Positions 1 through 8,277 of a stretch of DNA of 13,505 nucleotides are shown here, piece by piece. This DNA is from Gammaproteobacteria bacterium (GTDB lineage Bacteria; Pseudomonadota; Gammaproteobacteria; UBA6429; Thiohalophilaceae). Each line of letters begins with the position of its first letter. The stretch's first letter is position 1. The notes below the pieces were generated by a model. That model did no database searches and was not told the DNA's origin. It saw only the letters and a list, made by a program, of their open reading frames with translations. The position numbers were made by a program, and so were the translations under genes. The stretch lies in contig JAHEIJ010000032.1 of NCBI GenBank assembly GCA_024639445.1, forward strand, positions 1 to 13,505, in the 5' to 3' direction.

Positions 1-1
1 T

Positions 2-751
2 TCAGGTGAATATCGCTATAATCCCGATACCCCCCCCGAAACTTATCCATATAGTTACGATGTGTTTTACCCACATAAAGCAGGCGATCCTGATTCAGGT
101 TTTATATTAAATATTGCTGATACTATTTTATCCAGCAAAAACACTACCTCAATGTTTGATATTCATGTCATGGATTCGACCCCTGATCACTTCGAAGTGA
201 TGACTCATGGCGCAGCCATGCCTTTGCCAAACGGAAGCGTAATCAATTCTATATATTTCGGATTATCCGGTGGTACAGGCGATGCTATTGATACTACTGT
301 ATTGTCTGAGATATCCCCGGCCTCGTTGTCACTTTGGGACCGCAAGGAGATTCAGCTATCTGGTAACCACGCAGATGGTTCTTACTTTAATATAACCGCC
401 GAACTTACCTCGGTAATTGAAGGTCCGTCGGTTTCCTCTGCGACAAGTTCTCCATTGACCGTCTCTCCTGCATCCGGATATTTCATCAGTGAACAACAGT
501 TTGACACACTGCTGGTTGTTCAGGGTGGACTAGCTTACGTTACCCACATTAATGTCAATGTTGTTAATGGTTCAGTCCGCTCACAGCTGACTTGCCAAAC
601 TGGTCCGTTACTATCAGATAACAAACAAACCATCATCTGTCCATCTGTAGCCAACTCACTCATGCCGGGTATCAATACACTCTCTGCTGAAATCGGTTTA
701 TATGATGGTTCGATACTAACCAACCAGGCAACATGGGAAATGTTGCAATAG
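2..751 (+). CDS. C-terminal part of a secreted protein, function not recognised (5' end outside window)
   Basis: The frame is open from the first bases of the window, so this is the 3' part of a longer gene; about 249 residues are visible before the TAG at 749-751. The GTG at 62 is an internal valine rather than a start, because the reading upstream of it (rich in Pro, Tyr and Thr) continues without a stop. The product is rich in Ser, Thr, Gly and Asn with short beta-type stretches, very few Cys and no obvious membrane segment, which is the look of an extracellular or periplasmic beta-sandwich protein. I recognise no catalytic motif or family signature. It converges on the minus-strand gene that ends at 1020 and is followed ten bases later by a strong hairpin terminator. 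Coding is confident; function is unknown. Confidence 0.75.
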   Translation, partial: SGEYRYNPDTPPETYPYSYDVFYPHKAGDPDSGFILNIADTILSSKNTTSMFDIHVMDSTPDHFEVMTHGAAMPLPNGSVINSIYFGLSGGTGDAIDTTVLSEISPASLSLWDRKEIQLSGNHADGSYFNITAELTSVIEGPSVSSATSSPLTVSPASGYFISEQQFDTLLVVQGGLAYVTHINVNVVNGSVRSQLTCQTGPLLSDNKQTIICPSVANSLMPGINTLSAEIGLYDGSILTNQATWEMLQ

Positions 752-760
752 CATCACTAA

Positions 761-800
761 ATAAAAGATCCCCGGATACTTTTCTTCGGGGATCTTTTAT
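761..800 (+). terminator. Hairpin terminator after the first gene
   Basis: Bases 761-773 are a perfect reverse complement of 788-800, and G774 can also pair with C787. This gives a stem of 13-14 bp with a loop of about 12 bases. The stem carries an A-tract on its 5' side and a T-tract on its 3' side, so it can act as an intrinsic terminator for the plus-strand gene ending at 751 and possibly in the other direction too. Confidence 0.8.
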
Positions 801-983
801 TACCTAAATAACTAAAAGAATAAAATGTGGGGCTATATCACAATTATTCTATATGAGTAATGCATGGAGCAATTTCCGGGTTGCCGTGAGGCACATGATC
901 TGCCCCGCCCTCTCAGCTCGATCACAGTATGTAGAGCTTTTACTTTGACCCCGTTTTTCCTTTTTGATTAGAACAAAACGTTG

Positions 984-1009
984 ACAGTTTGATATCAAAA
1001 ATAAACTGT
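984..1009 (-). terminator. Possible weak terminator hairpin after the beta-propeller gene
   Basis: ACAGTTT at 984-990 is the exact reverse complement of AAACTGT at 1003-1009, giving a 7 bp stem with a 12-base AT-rich loop, eleven bases beyond the stop at 1020. The loop side also contains a perfect 12-base palindrome at 988-999 (TTTGATATCAAA). There is no clear U-run after the stem on the minus strand, so terminator function is uncertain; the palindrome could instead be a protein site. Confidence 0.3.
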
Positions 1010-1019
1010 TAGCTTATTT

Positions 1020-1992
1020 TTATTGGTGGGTTCTATGTGCCCGGTAAATATCACTAACTCCATTAGTATCAACGCCGACACCCGGGAGGTTGGTTGCTGC
1101 AGACTCAAATGCGATATAGCGGCCATCGGCACTGATTGAAGGGGCTGTACTGGCGCCGTTGGCCTGAGTCCCGTCTGTTGCGACACTCACCCGGGTCGTG
1201 GTGGTTGTCTGAGTGTCATGCAAGAAAATATCAGTCGCCCCATTGGTATCAGCGGCAATGAAATCAGTGGCAAGCGATTGAAACGCGACATATCGACCAT
1301 CATTACTTATACGCGGGGCAGAGCAAGCTCCGTTGGCTGCAACTAGCCCGGTATTATTGGTGCTGACAAAACGTACCTCACCCGTCAAAGTGTCCTTTCT
1401 GAAGATTTGCGCAACTCCGCCAGTATTTATTCCTGATACCAGAGTATTTGTTGATACAAAAACAATATAACGTCCTGTTGCATCCACATCCGAGGTAATA
1501 ATGACGGCGTTACCAAAAACACCGTTACTGTCCAGTGAAGCCGGCACCAGGGTAGGTGCGATTCTGAAACTCCAGACATAGTCTGTCGAAAGGGGATTAT
1601 ATTCCCCTGAATCCCGTACTGCAGTGGTGATGGTTGCGAAATATTCCTGGTCAGAGATGAGGTCGGCCGCTGGAACAAATGTGGCAACGTTTGAACCTGT
1701 ATCATAGGATATAGCGCTGGCAGTTATGCTGCTGCTATTTGCTGCAAGGAAAAAACTGCTGGAATCAAAACTCGTCGGCTCCATATCAATACTGAATTGA
1801 GCTGTCACCAGTGCAGTGACCAACGCACTGTCTGAGCTTTGGGCAGGGGATAGGGAGGTTATTGTTGGCGGTGGATTGTCGCCACCACCACTACCTCCCG
1901 ATCCTAACTATACTCACGACTCCAATAATGACTACCGTCACAAGTCCAAAGTAACGGAAATATTTATTAATACTCTCAGATATTGGAAACAT
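1020..1992 (-). pseudogene. Frameshifted secreted protein: Big_5-type Ig domain plus TolB/PD40-like beta-propeller repeats
   Basis: The body, readable from 1907 down to the TAA at 1020, starts with a Gly/Ser linker and a Pro-rich stretch. A domain typical of bacterial Ig-like Big_5 follows (pattern SSDSALVTALVTAQFSIDM). Next come at least three PD40/WD40-like propeller blades, each with an (S/D)-x-DGRY(I/V)xF-x-S core and a DTNG-x-(S/T)DI turn. The body has no good start codon of its own. An ATG at 1990-1992, with AAGGA nine bases upstream, opens a signal-peptide-like segment (charged N-terminus, then GLVTVVIIGVVSIV), but that frame stops at 1891-1893. The two frames overlap only at 1891-1907, so one extra base there (or two missing) separates signal peptide from body. 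I see no lipobox Cys at the junction. The ATG overlaps the 3' end of the upstream VanZ-like gene by 17 bases, which suggests translational coupling. The protein would be exported. This is either a decayed gene or a sequence error. Confidence 0.7.
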
Positions 1993-2482
1993 TGTTGTCA
2001 GTCCTTTGAGTGCTGATGATGATTGTCAGGTAAGCCGCCAGTGTACCTGCAGCGATAGAGAAAACATCCAGAATATCAAACGTTCCTGCCAAGAAATAAT
2101 CAGACGTATTATCAAGAAATGGAACCACGTGAAACCAATTGGGCAAATGCTGGGCAATCCATTGAGCAATGGTACTGACTTGGGCAATTTCAAACAGGCC
2201 AACAATGGTAAACCAGAATATACATATCAAACAAGCATATGCACGTGATTGTGTAACAAAGATCGCAGTTAACAAGATAAAGGCATAGACATGGAAAAAT
2301 GATGGTAAGTGATTCCCAATAGCACCGAAAAAATGCCCTGAACTTTCACCCAATACCATCCAGTCAGCCATGAAATAGACCCTATCAGGTTGGCGATCCA
2401 GCAAATAGACGACTATACCGATAAACAAAGCGGTAAAGGCCAGTACTGCCTGTATAATTCTTGATCGCGGATTCATGATCAT
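1976..2482 (-). CDS. VanZ-like small integral membrane protein
   Basis: This is a 168-residue protein with about four or five hydrophobic segments (roughly residues 9-28, 62-78, 80-98 and 135-155). The second half has the layout of VanZ-family proteins: a segment with FHVYAFILL, then FEIAQ, then FDILDVFSIAAGTLAAYL, matching the family's E-x-x-Q ... D-x-x-(D/N) ... G-x-x-x-G pattern. VanZ itself gives teicoplanin resistance, but most relatives have no known role, so only the fold is claimed. The start is ATG 2482 or the ATG two codons later at 2476; neither has a clear Shine-Dalgarno sequence. Its last 17 bases overlap the start of the downstream exported protein, so the two probably form one transcript. 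Family assignment is moderate; coding is likely. Confidence 0.65.
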   Translation of the reverse strand: MIMNPRSRIIQAVLAFTALFIGIVVYLLDRQPDRVYFMADWMVLGESSGHFFGAIGNHLPSFFHVYAFILLTAIFVTQSRAYACLICIFWFTIVGLFEIAQVSTIAQWIAQHLPNWFHVVPFLDNTSDYFLAGTFDILDVFSIAAGTLAAYLTIIISTQRTDNNVSNI

Positions 2483-2623
2483 AATTTATAGCACTTAATA
2501 AATAATATAAATGTGACCAGAAAGAAATTTCCTCTAATATTCAAGTCTGCTTATTCTATAAACACAATGACCAGTTTGATAATTAGTCTCAGATGCCACT
2601 TAGAACCTTTGGCCTCATTTTTC

Positions 2624-4015
2624 TTAATTCGAAACCAGCAATGAATAAGCAAGTCCTGCAACGGCACAAGTACCGATCACCGAGATGATACCGACCTTAT
2701 AACGCCACAGTGCCATGAAAGCCGCAACGGTAATCAGCAATGAAAACCACTCAAAGTGGCCTGCGAAAGGCGCCGCATCAGTGGCATCGGGCCATAGCAC
2801 ATGCCAGGCGAAGAACACCGCAAGATTAATCACCACGCCGACTACAGCCGCCGTGATTCCTGTCAAAGGCGCGGTAAACTTTATATCATGACGCGTAGCC
2901 TCAACAGCCGGACCACCCACCAGAATAAAAATAAATGACGGCAGAAACGTAAAAATTGTAGCCACTGTCGCACCGGCAACACCAGCAAGCACAAGACTAT
3001 CTGGGCCGAAGATTTCCTTGGTCCAACCACCAACGAATCCCACAAACGCCACCACCATGATAAGTGGACCTGGCGTGGTTTCACCTAACGCCAATCCATC
3101 AATCATCTGGGTACCGCTTAGCCAGCCGTAATGCTCAACGCCGCCCTGATAAACATACGGCAGAACTGCATAGGCACCACCGAACGTCACCAGTGCCGCC
3201 TTGGTAAAGAACCAGCCCATTTGCGTCAGAGGGCCTTGCCAACCATAGGTGAGATAGAGGAAGCCTTCCAATAGAATCCAGATCACCAGCCCTGCGGCAA
3301 CATGGATTATTGTCGAGCGTTTGGAAAAGCGGGTCCAGATCGGTGCCGGGGTATCATCATCTATCAACGCCGGCCCGAAGGATTTCCCAGCCGCGTCATG
3401 ACCACCGCCGGCCTTGAACTTGTGGGGTGCGATACGCCCTCCAAGGTAACCGATAACACCTGCCGCCAGCACAATGTAAGGAAAAGGCACATGCAGTGCG
3501 AAGATGGCAAGGAAAGCCGTCGCGGCCATCGCCCACAGTACACCGTTGCGTAGCGCCCTCGAACCGATTCGGTAAGCGGCAAACACCACGATAGCGGTCA
3601 CCGCCGGCTTGATACCGTAGAGCACCCCCGCCACCAAGGGTACATCACCATAGGCCAGGTAAATCCAGGTCAGGGCGATCAGGATGAACAAAGACGGCAA
3701 TACGAAAAGCACCCCGGCCATGATCCCACCCAGGGTACCGTGCATCAACCAACCAATGTAGGTCGCGAGTTGCTGGGCCTCGGGACCCGGGAGCACCATG
3801 GTGTAATTAAGTGCATGCAGAAAACGATGTTCACTGATCCAGCGACGCCGTTCCACCAACTCGGTGTGCATCATAGAGATCTGTCCTGCCGGACCACCAA
3901 AGCTGACGAAACCAAGCTTGAGCCAATAGCGAAACGCCTCCCATTGCGAGACCAGTGCTGGTGGCATCGGCTCTGCTCCCTGTTCTAGTACTACCCCTTT
4001 GGTTGACGTTGGCAT
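2624..4015 (-). CDS. chrA: Chromate transporter ChrA, two-domain form
   Basis: The 463-residue protein belongs to the CHR family of inner-membrane chromate exporters, which remove chromate from the cytoplasm by proton-driven transport. Both homologous halves are present. The N-terminal half has FGGPAGQI at 39-46, LPGPEAQQLATYIG at 75-88 and GGIMAGVLFVLPS near 96-108. The C-terminal half has the matching TKAALVTFGGAYAVLPYV near 271-288 and LGETTPGPLIMVVAF near 310-324. A hydrophilic linker with a Gly-rich stretch lies around 196-235. About 10-12 membrane segments are apparent and the length is normal to slightly long for the family. ATG 4015 has AAGGA seven bases upstream. No chrB regulator is adjacent, and the gene stands alone between AT-rich intergenic stretches. 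Some CHR proteins act on other substrates or sulfate, so the physiological substrate is inferred from family only. Confidence 0.93.
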   Translation of the reverse strand: MPTSTKGVVLEQGAEPMPPALVSQWEAFRYWLKLGFVSFGGPAGQISMMHTELVERRRWISEHRFLHALNYTMVLPGPEAQQLATYIGWLMHGTLGGIMAGVLFVLPSLFILIALTWIYLAYGDVPLVAGVLYGIKPAVTAIVVFAAYRIGSRALRNGVLWAMAATAFLAIFALHVPFPYIVLAAGVIGYLGGRIAPHKFKAGGGHDAAGKSFGPALIDDDTPAPIWTRFSKRSTIIHVAAGLVIWILLEGFLYLTYGWQGPLTQMGWFFTKAALVTFGGAYAVLPYVYQGGVEHYGWLSGTQMIDGLALGETTPGPLIMVVAFVGFVGGWTKEIFGPDSLVLAGVAGATVATIFTFLPSFIFILVGGPAVEATRHDIKFTAPLTGITAAVVGVVINLAVFFAWHVLWPDATDAAPFAGHFEWFSLLITVAAFMALWRYKVGIISVIGTCAVAGLAYSLLVSN

Positions 4016-4224
4016 GTATATTCCTTAGTAACTGGCATTGAAAAGACTCTGAAAACTGTAATCTGCTTACTATCCACTACATATGTGCTCTAATACAGTG
4101 ATTTAGGAAGATTTAAAATTAATCGAGTCCGACCCACTTAATTGTTTTGCATTTATTATTTAAATGTTTATTTACCATTACGAATTGCTTGGCTAAAAAG
4201 ATCTCTATGTTCAAATATAGTCAA

Positions 4225-4744
4225 TTAATAACGCTTAGATCTTGTCGCTTTCCAATACTTATTAAGTAACTCCCAATCGATTTCATGACTAGTTACAGCA
4301 TTATCTAATGCATTAAATAATCCGGATTCAGTTTTCGTGGGCTTGTAATTTGGTTCATTTACCAATACTGGCATATCAAGTGATTTTCTGAGCTTGCAAT
4401 GCAGCAGAATGTCGAATTTGTGCGAATTTCTATAATCAGTATCAAATGAACAAAACTCTTTAGCTCTATCTGTATTATTAATGGCCAGCGATAAAAAAGT
4501 GTACATTATTTGGGTTTCTGGCCAAACCTTTTCTTTATAGGTTCTAATATAATCTAGTTTTAATTCTGTTGCTTTATCAATTTCTAAAACATATTTCTCT
4601 GATTCATTTGCCATATAGAATGAAGCAAGTGTCTCATGGCCACCAATCTTAAAGCGCGAAGCCGTTTTTGGATCGGATTGCTCAAGTTCTAATGCGTCCT
4701 CGAATTGCTTATTCGAACTCCCTAGTAGATGTGGTTTTTTTCAT
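4225..4744 (-). pseudogene. Unrecognised AT-rich gene, frameshifted at an A7 run after its start codon
   Basis: An ATG at 4614 gives 129 residues, but the same frame stays open upstream to 4740 and reads like real protein (for example NKQFEDALELEQSDPKTASRF), so that ATG is not convincing as the true start and it has no ribosome binding site. The only good upstream start is ATG 4744, which is followed directly by seven A residues and runs into a stop after 11 codons in its own frame. With six A residues instead of seven it would read MKKPHLLGSSNKQFEDA and continue into the body, giving about 172 residues ending KATRSKRY. The indel may be a sequencing error, a slippage-tolerant site or a real mutation. 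The protein is acidic-to-neutral, soluble and rich in Lys, Asn and Glu. I recognise no domain. The upstream region is repeat copy A. Confidence 0.6.
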
Positions 4745-4759
4745 TGCATTTAACAAAAC

Positions 4760-4880
4760 TTAGACATAATGTCGATTATCAGGAATATAACAATTCCAGC
4801 CTTAAAACCATGTTTTCATCCCTAAAAAGCGGCTTTTAAGCTCGATACGAGCCGTTATTTTATTAGTTATTGTATTTCAT
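4760..4880 (-). repeat. Dispersed structured repeat, copy A, 5' of the gene at 4225-4744
   Basis: This stretch aligns with 10658-10774 over nearly its whole length, with scattered substitutions and a few small gaps. Read on the minus strand it contains, in order: CGGCT/AGCCG (4830-4834 with 4850-4854), the hairpin AAAAC-N3-GTTTT (4804-4808 with 4812-4816), a hairpin with arms GGAAT/ATTCC (4782-4786 with 4793-4797) around a tgttat loop, and an ATAAT-cgac-ATTAT inverted repeat. It ends 15 bases before ATG 4744. It fills most of the 299 bases between the two flanking genes. Function is unknown: leader RNA, recombination site or small non-autonomous element are all possible. Confidence 0.7.
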
Positions 4881-5043
4881 TCAGTAACTTACTTAGGTCC
4901 GCCCCCCTCTCAAGGCTGCCCTGCCTCTCTCAAGTAGAAATTGTTGTTCAAAGGCAATCTATCGCTTTTGTATCACCATTGCACAGCGGAGTTTTTCAAC
5001 CATACTTTAACAAATCGTCGTAGATATAAACTGATTCTTAATA

Positions 5044-5856
5044 ATGTATCGCACACTTCTAACTATCTGTTTTCTTTTTATTCCGGCCGCTCAGGCACCC
5101 CTCTTTGCCCAGGCCCTTGTACTGGGCGGGTCCGGCACCGACCTAGGCACCTTTAGGTTACTCGCAGATGCATTCAGGGAAAGCCATCCTCATGTCGATA
5201 TCACCATACTCCCAAGCATGGGCAGTGGCGGTGGAATCAAGGCCGTAAAGCACCAGAAGCTCAACCTCGCGCTGACCAGTCGCCCACTAAATAATGCTGA
5301 ACGCTCATCAAAAATCAAGGCCATCCACTATGCCAGCACGCCCTTGGTCCTGGCTGTCTCAATCACATCACCACAACGGGATGTGACCAAGGATCAGATC
5401 AATCAGATATATACCGGCAAACTTAAACAATGGCCTGATGGTAGTCCTACCCGCCCCATTTTAAGACCATCCCAGGATTCAGATACCAAAATCCTGATCA
5501 ATACACTGGCGGAATGCGAACAATGCTTTATTGAAGCTTACCATCGGCATGGCATTCCGGTCGCATTAACCGATCAAGAATCTGCTGATATGATTGCCCG
5601 TGTACCTGGTGCCATCGGAACCTCGACCCTGGCGTTGATATTAAGTGAAAAGAAACCCATCAAAGCCCTAAATCTCGATGGTGTCGCGCCTACGGTCGAG
5701 AACCTCCAGAACAAGACCTATCCAATGTATAAAAAACTGTACCTTGTCTATAATAATGATCATAACCTTCAAAACTTGAACGCTTTCCTCAATTTCATAT
5801 ATTCAGATAAAGGGCAATCTATTTTGTTGAATACCGGTCACATGACAATAAAGTAG
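5044..5856 (+). CDS. PstS-like periplasmic substrate-binding protein
   Basis: The 270-residue protein starts with a Sec signal peptide (hydrophobic residues 4-18, probable cleavage after an AQA or FAQ near 19-23). The mature part shows the phosphate-binding-protein layout: a first strand GGSGTDLGTFRLLADAF, then PSMGSGGGIKAVKHQKLNLALTSRPL, then a DQINQIYTGKLKQWPDGSP segment and a C-terminal ALNAFLNFIYSDKGQSIL-type helix, as in PstS and related type II binding proteins. It would bind an oxyanion, most simply phosphate, in the periplasm. No pstC, pstA or pstB genes are present, so uptake is unlikely to be its only role. The stop at 5854-5856 is 11 bases before the diguanylate cyclase gene, so the two are almost certainly co-transcribed and the protein may act as its sensor. 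ATG 5044 is the only start that keeps the signal peptide; its ribosome binding site is weak. Confidence 0.87.
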   Translation: MYRTLLTICFLFIPAAQAPLFAQALVLGGSGTDLGTFRLLADAFRESHPHVDITILPSMGSGGGIKAVKHQKLNLALTSRPLNNAERSSKIKAIHYASTPLVLAVSITSPQRDVTKDQINQIYTGKLKQWPDGSPTRPILRPSQDSDTKILINTLAECEQCFIEAYHRHGIPVALTDQESADMIARVPGAIGTSTLALILSEKKPIKALNLDGVAPTVENLQNKTYPMYKKLYLVYNNDHNLQNLNAFLNFIYSDKGQSILLNTGHMTIK

Positions 5857-5867
5857 GTATTCGAGCA

Positions 5868-6992
5868 TTGAAGCAGTGGGCTGAACATAAACTAAAGACT
5901 ACAGTCCGCCTGCTTGCCGGCGTGATCACGGTAATCGTGATACTGACTTTGCCCGCCATCTCTTTTTACACTCAATCTCAGAATCTATCGACCAGCCTCC
6001 AGCGTGCCGCCGATGTCGCTGCCCATAATGTTTCAGAATATGTCTTTCAATATCCGGATACTTGGATGTATCAGGAAGCCCGTCTTATTGGCTTGCTGGA
6101 AAGACATCTCCAGATGAATAAACAACAGGCATTACTGATCAGTCAGCAGCATGCAGTTCATGTCAGCACCGGCATGATTGAAGCAAAGCCGGCGATGGTT
6201 CGGCGTACCAGCGTAAATGATGGAATACGCAAGGTCGCCGTGGTTGAAATTCAAGGTAGTTTGTCTCCAATAATCGCCCAAACTGCCTTTATATTTCTAT
6301 TTAGTTTATTTCTGGGCCTGATGATATTTGTGTCATTGTATTACTGGCCTCTCGAAGCCCTTAAACACGCTCTGTCCCAACTCGATCAAACCCACCAAAA
6401 ACTTGTAGCTGAAAATGCTGAAAAACAGGCTCTGCTTCAAAAGGCTGATGATTTAACCCAGAAACTCCGTGATATGGCCTCACATGATGCACTGACCGGA
6501 CTGGCCAACCGCACCCTCTATTTTGATCACTTAAACCACTCCCTGCAAATGGCAGAACGCAACAATCTCAAGATTGCCGTAGTGATGATCGACCTTGATA
6601 AGTTTAAACCCATTAACGACGAACTGGGTCATCATATTGGTGACCAGGTACTAATCAATGTCAGCCGCCGACTTCAGGGCACGTTACGCAAGAGCGATAC
6701 CGTCGCCCGACTAGGGGGAGACGAATTTGCGCTGGTACTGCACATTAGTAACGCTCAAGACTGTTATGGACTATGCCAAAAGTTACTCGACGTCCTCAAG
6801 ACACCAATACATCTGGGTGAACAAACGCTAAGTATTAAGGCCAGTCTTGGTATATCTCTCTATCCTGAACATGGGATTACCTCAGACCAACTCCTACATA
6901 ATGCTGATACAGCCATGTATGCTGCAAAAAAAGTATCCAGTCACATTGTTGTGTACTCTAGAGAAGAAGAAGCCGGCAACAAACGAAAATGA
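5868..6992 (+). CDS. Membrane-anchored diguanylate cyclase (GGDEF)
   Basis: The 374-residue protein makes cyclic di-GMP from two GTP. Segments in order: membrane helix about 12-34, a periplasmic region of about 100 residues (35-136) with no recognised domain, a second membrane helix about 137-160, a coiled-coil linker about 165-203, and a GGDEF domain from about 205 to 367. The catalytic motif GGDEF is intact at 283-287, LTGLANR lies at 209-215 and DLDKFKPIND at 242-251. The product-inhibition site RxxD is present at 274-277, five residues before GGDEF. There is no HAMP domain and no EAL domain. The start is TTG 5868, because the first ATG codons lie beyond the first membrane helix; the ribosome binding site is weak and close to the stop of the upstream PstS-like gene. 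The arrangement suggests that the periplasmic loop reads the state of the partner binding protein. Confidence 0.93.
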   Translation: MKQWAEHKLKTTVRLLAGVITVIVILTLPAISFYTQSQNLSTSLQRAADVAAHNVSEYVFQYPDTWMYQEARLIGLLERHLQMNKQQALLISQQHAVHVSTGMIEAKPAMVRRTSVNDGIRKVAVVEIQGSLSPIIAQTAFIFLFSLFLGLMIFVSLYYWPLEALKHALSQLDQTHQKLVAENAEKQALLQKADDLTQKLRDMASHDALTGLANRTLYFDHLNHSLQMAERNNLKIAVVMIDLDKFKPINDELGHHIGDQVLINVSRRLQGTLRKSDTVARLGGDEFALVLHISNAQDCYGLCQKLLDVLKTPIHLGEQTLSIKASLGISLYPEHGITSDQLLHNADTAMYAAKKVSSHIVVYSREEEAGNKRK

Positions 6993-7054
6993 TTTACCTT
7001 TGTGACCAACCTCTTTTATTCTAATTTAATCCCCCATCCTCTTTACTTGTGATT

Positions 7055-8110
7055 CTAAGACTGCACGTTGGTGTCCATTTGTTCAACAAACTCATCCGTG
7101 CTCGATGACAGTAGAATTGCAACCCAACGCGTACCTTCGTTCACCTCGGTGGCAAACTTGACCAGCATAGTAAGGGGTACGGATAACAACATGCCTATGG
7201 GTCCAAACATCCAGCCCCAAAACACCAGGGATAAAAACACAACCAGTGATGAAAGACCTACGCCACGCCCCATTACCCGGGGCTCGATAACGTTACCAAT
7301 TATCATATTGACTGCGAGAAAGATTAGTGCGACTGTAATTGCTGAACCAACACCAAGTTGAAGCAAAGCCAGTAATACAGCCGGCACCGCAGCAATGATT
7401 GATCCTATATTTGGAATAAAGTTTAACAGGAAAGCCAGAAATCCCCACAGTACAGCATAATCCAGCCCCACGAGCGCCATGCTTATACTTATACAGATGC
7501 CGGTGATTAGGCTGGTTAGCGCCTTGATCGCCATATAGCGCTGGGTGTTATCCAGAAAACCAGCGATATTTGCCAGGGTTTTACCTGTATTATGACGAAT
7601 AAGCGATATCTTTTGAGAGAATACCGAGGATTCGAGCATCATAAAAGTAACAGTAATTATTATCAGAAACGTGTGACTGAGAAGTTGGCTGAGACTACTT
7701 ATAATGGAATTGGCTAAACGCATAGCAGCGCCAGGATCAAAAACATTACTAAACCCTTCTTCCGGCACATCAATGCCCACACTATTCAACCATTGTATAA
7801 GTTTTTCAGTCGAACCCTTCAAACTATCCAGGTAAGTTGGTAGTGTTTGGGAAAAACTCTCGACAGATGTAGCCAGGATAAGCGACGTAACGAGGAACAG
7901 ACCGATCATCATCACGATGACAATCGCTATCGCAAATCCGGCGGGTACGTATTTTTTACGAAGCCATGCCGCAGGCGCTGCTGCAATAATGGAAATAAAA
8001 ACTGCCAGTAAAAAAGGTACTACAATTTGCTGCGATGCTCGGGCCGCTGCAAGAATAATAACGACTGCGGCGATGGATGCCAGATTAATGTAGGTGCGGC
8101 TCATTGTCAT
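7055..8110 (-). CDS. AI-2E family transporter (PerM/TqsA-like permease)
   Basis: The 351-residue inner-membrane protein has the family's typical profile. Two or three helices lie in the first 85 residues, followed by an amphipathic central region (about 85-150) and a C-terminal block of helices. That block holds the family signatures FLLNFIPNIGSIIAAVPAVLLAL and NVIEPRVMGRGVGLSSLVVFLSLVFWGWMFGPIGMLLSVPLT. Members include TqsA (autoinducer-2 export) and several Na+/H+ antiporter-like or uncharacterised proteins, so the substrate here is open. ATG 8110 has AAGGA seven bases upstream and is preferred over the ATG two codons later. It converges on the diguanylate cyclase gene with 62 bases between, in which I see no clear terminator. 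The upstream PsiE-like gene has the same direction at 167 bases distance. Confidence 0.92.
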   Translation of the reverse strand: MTMSRTYINLASIAAVVIILAAARASQQIVVPFLLAVFISIIAAAPAAWLRKKYVPAGFAIAIVIVMMIGLFLVTSLILATSVESFSQTLPTYLDSLKGSTEKLIQWLNSVGIDVPEEGFSNVFDPGAAMRLANSIISSLSQLLSHTFLIIITVTFMMLESSVFSQKISLIRHNTGKTLANIAGFLDNTQRYMAIKALTSLITGICISISMALVGLDYAVLWGFLAFLLNFIPNIGSIIAAVPAVLLALLQLGVGSAITVALIFLAVNMIIGNVIEPRVMGRGVGLSSLVVFLSLVFWGWMFGPIGMLLSVPLTMLVKFATEVNEGTRWVAILLSSSTDEFVEQMDTNVQS

Positions 8111-8277
8111 CGATTCATCCTTACTATTTGAGCTCGACTGTCATGCTGTCGATGGGCCAGGTAACCTTATGGGGATCTTATCGATACCCCGTGACGGCTT
8201 GTCTTTTAGGACTGACATTGACTTAGATGGAATTATATTTAGAATATTCTGGCCCATGATTCTTTACTATGCTCTTC

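Noticed and set aside
62..64. GTG at 62 as the start of the first gene
   Set aside because: The frame is open upstream to the window edge with protein-like sequence and no ribosome binding site precedes the GTG.
4745..4880. attC site or integron cassette boundary at repeat copy A (and copy B), since GTTAAAT next to ATG 4744 resembles the GTTRRRY core
   Set aside because: No matching RYYYAAC partner core is found at the other end, copy B lacks the core, neighbouring gaps do not contain similar sites, and no integron integrase is seen.
8146..8162. Pho box near the AI-2E gene start (CTGTCAT followed by CTGTCGA)
   Set aside because: The two half-sites are 8 bases apart instead of the 11 expected for a Pho box, and no further repeats follow.
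8171..8190. GGGGATC/GATACCCC hairpin between the PsiE and AI-2E genes
   Set aside because: The stem is short with a bulge and has no T-run; it could be chance.
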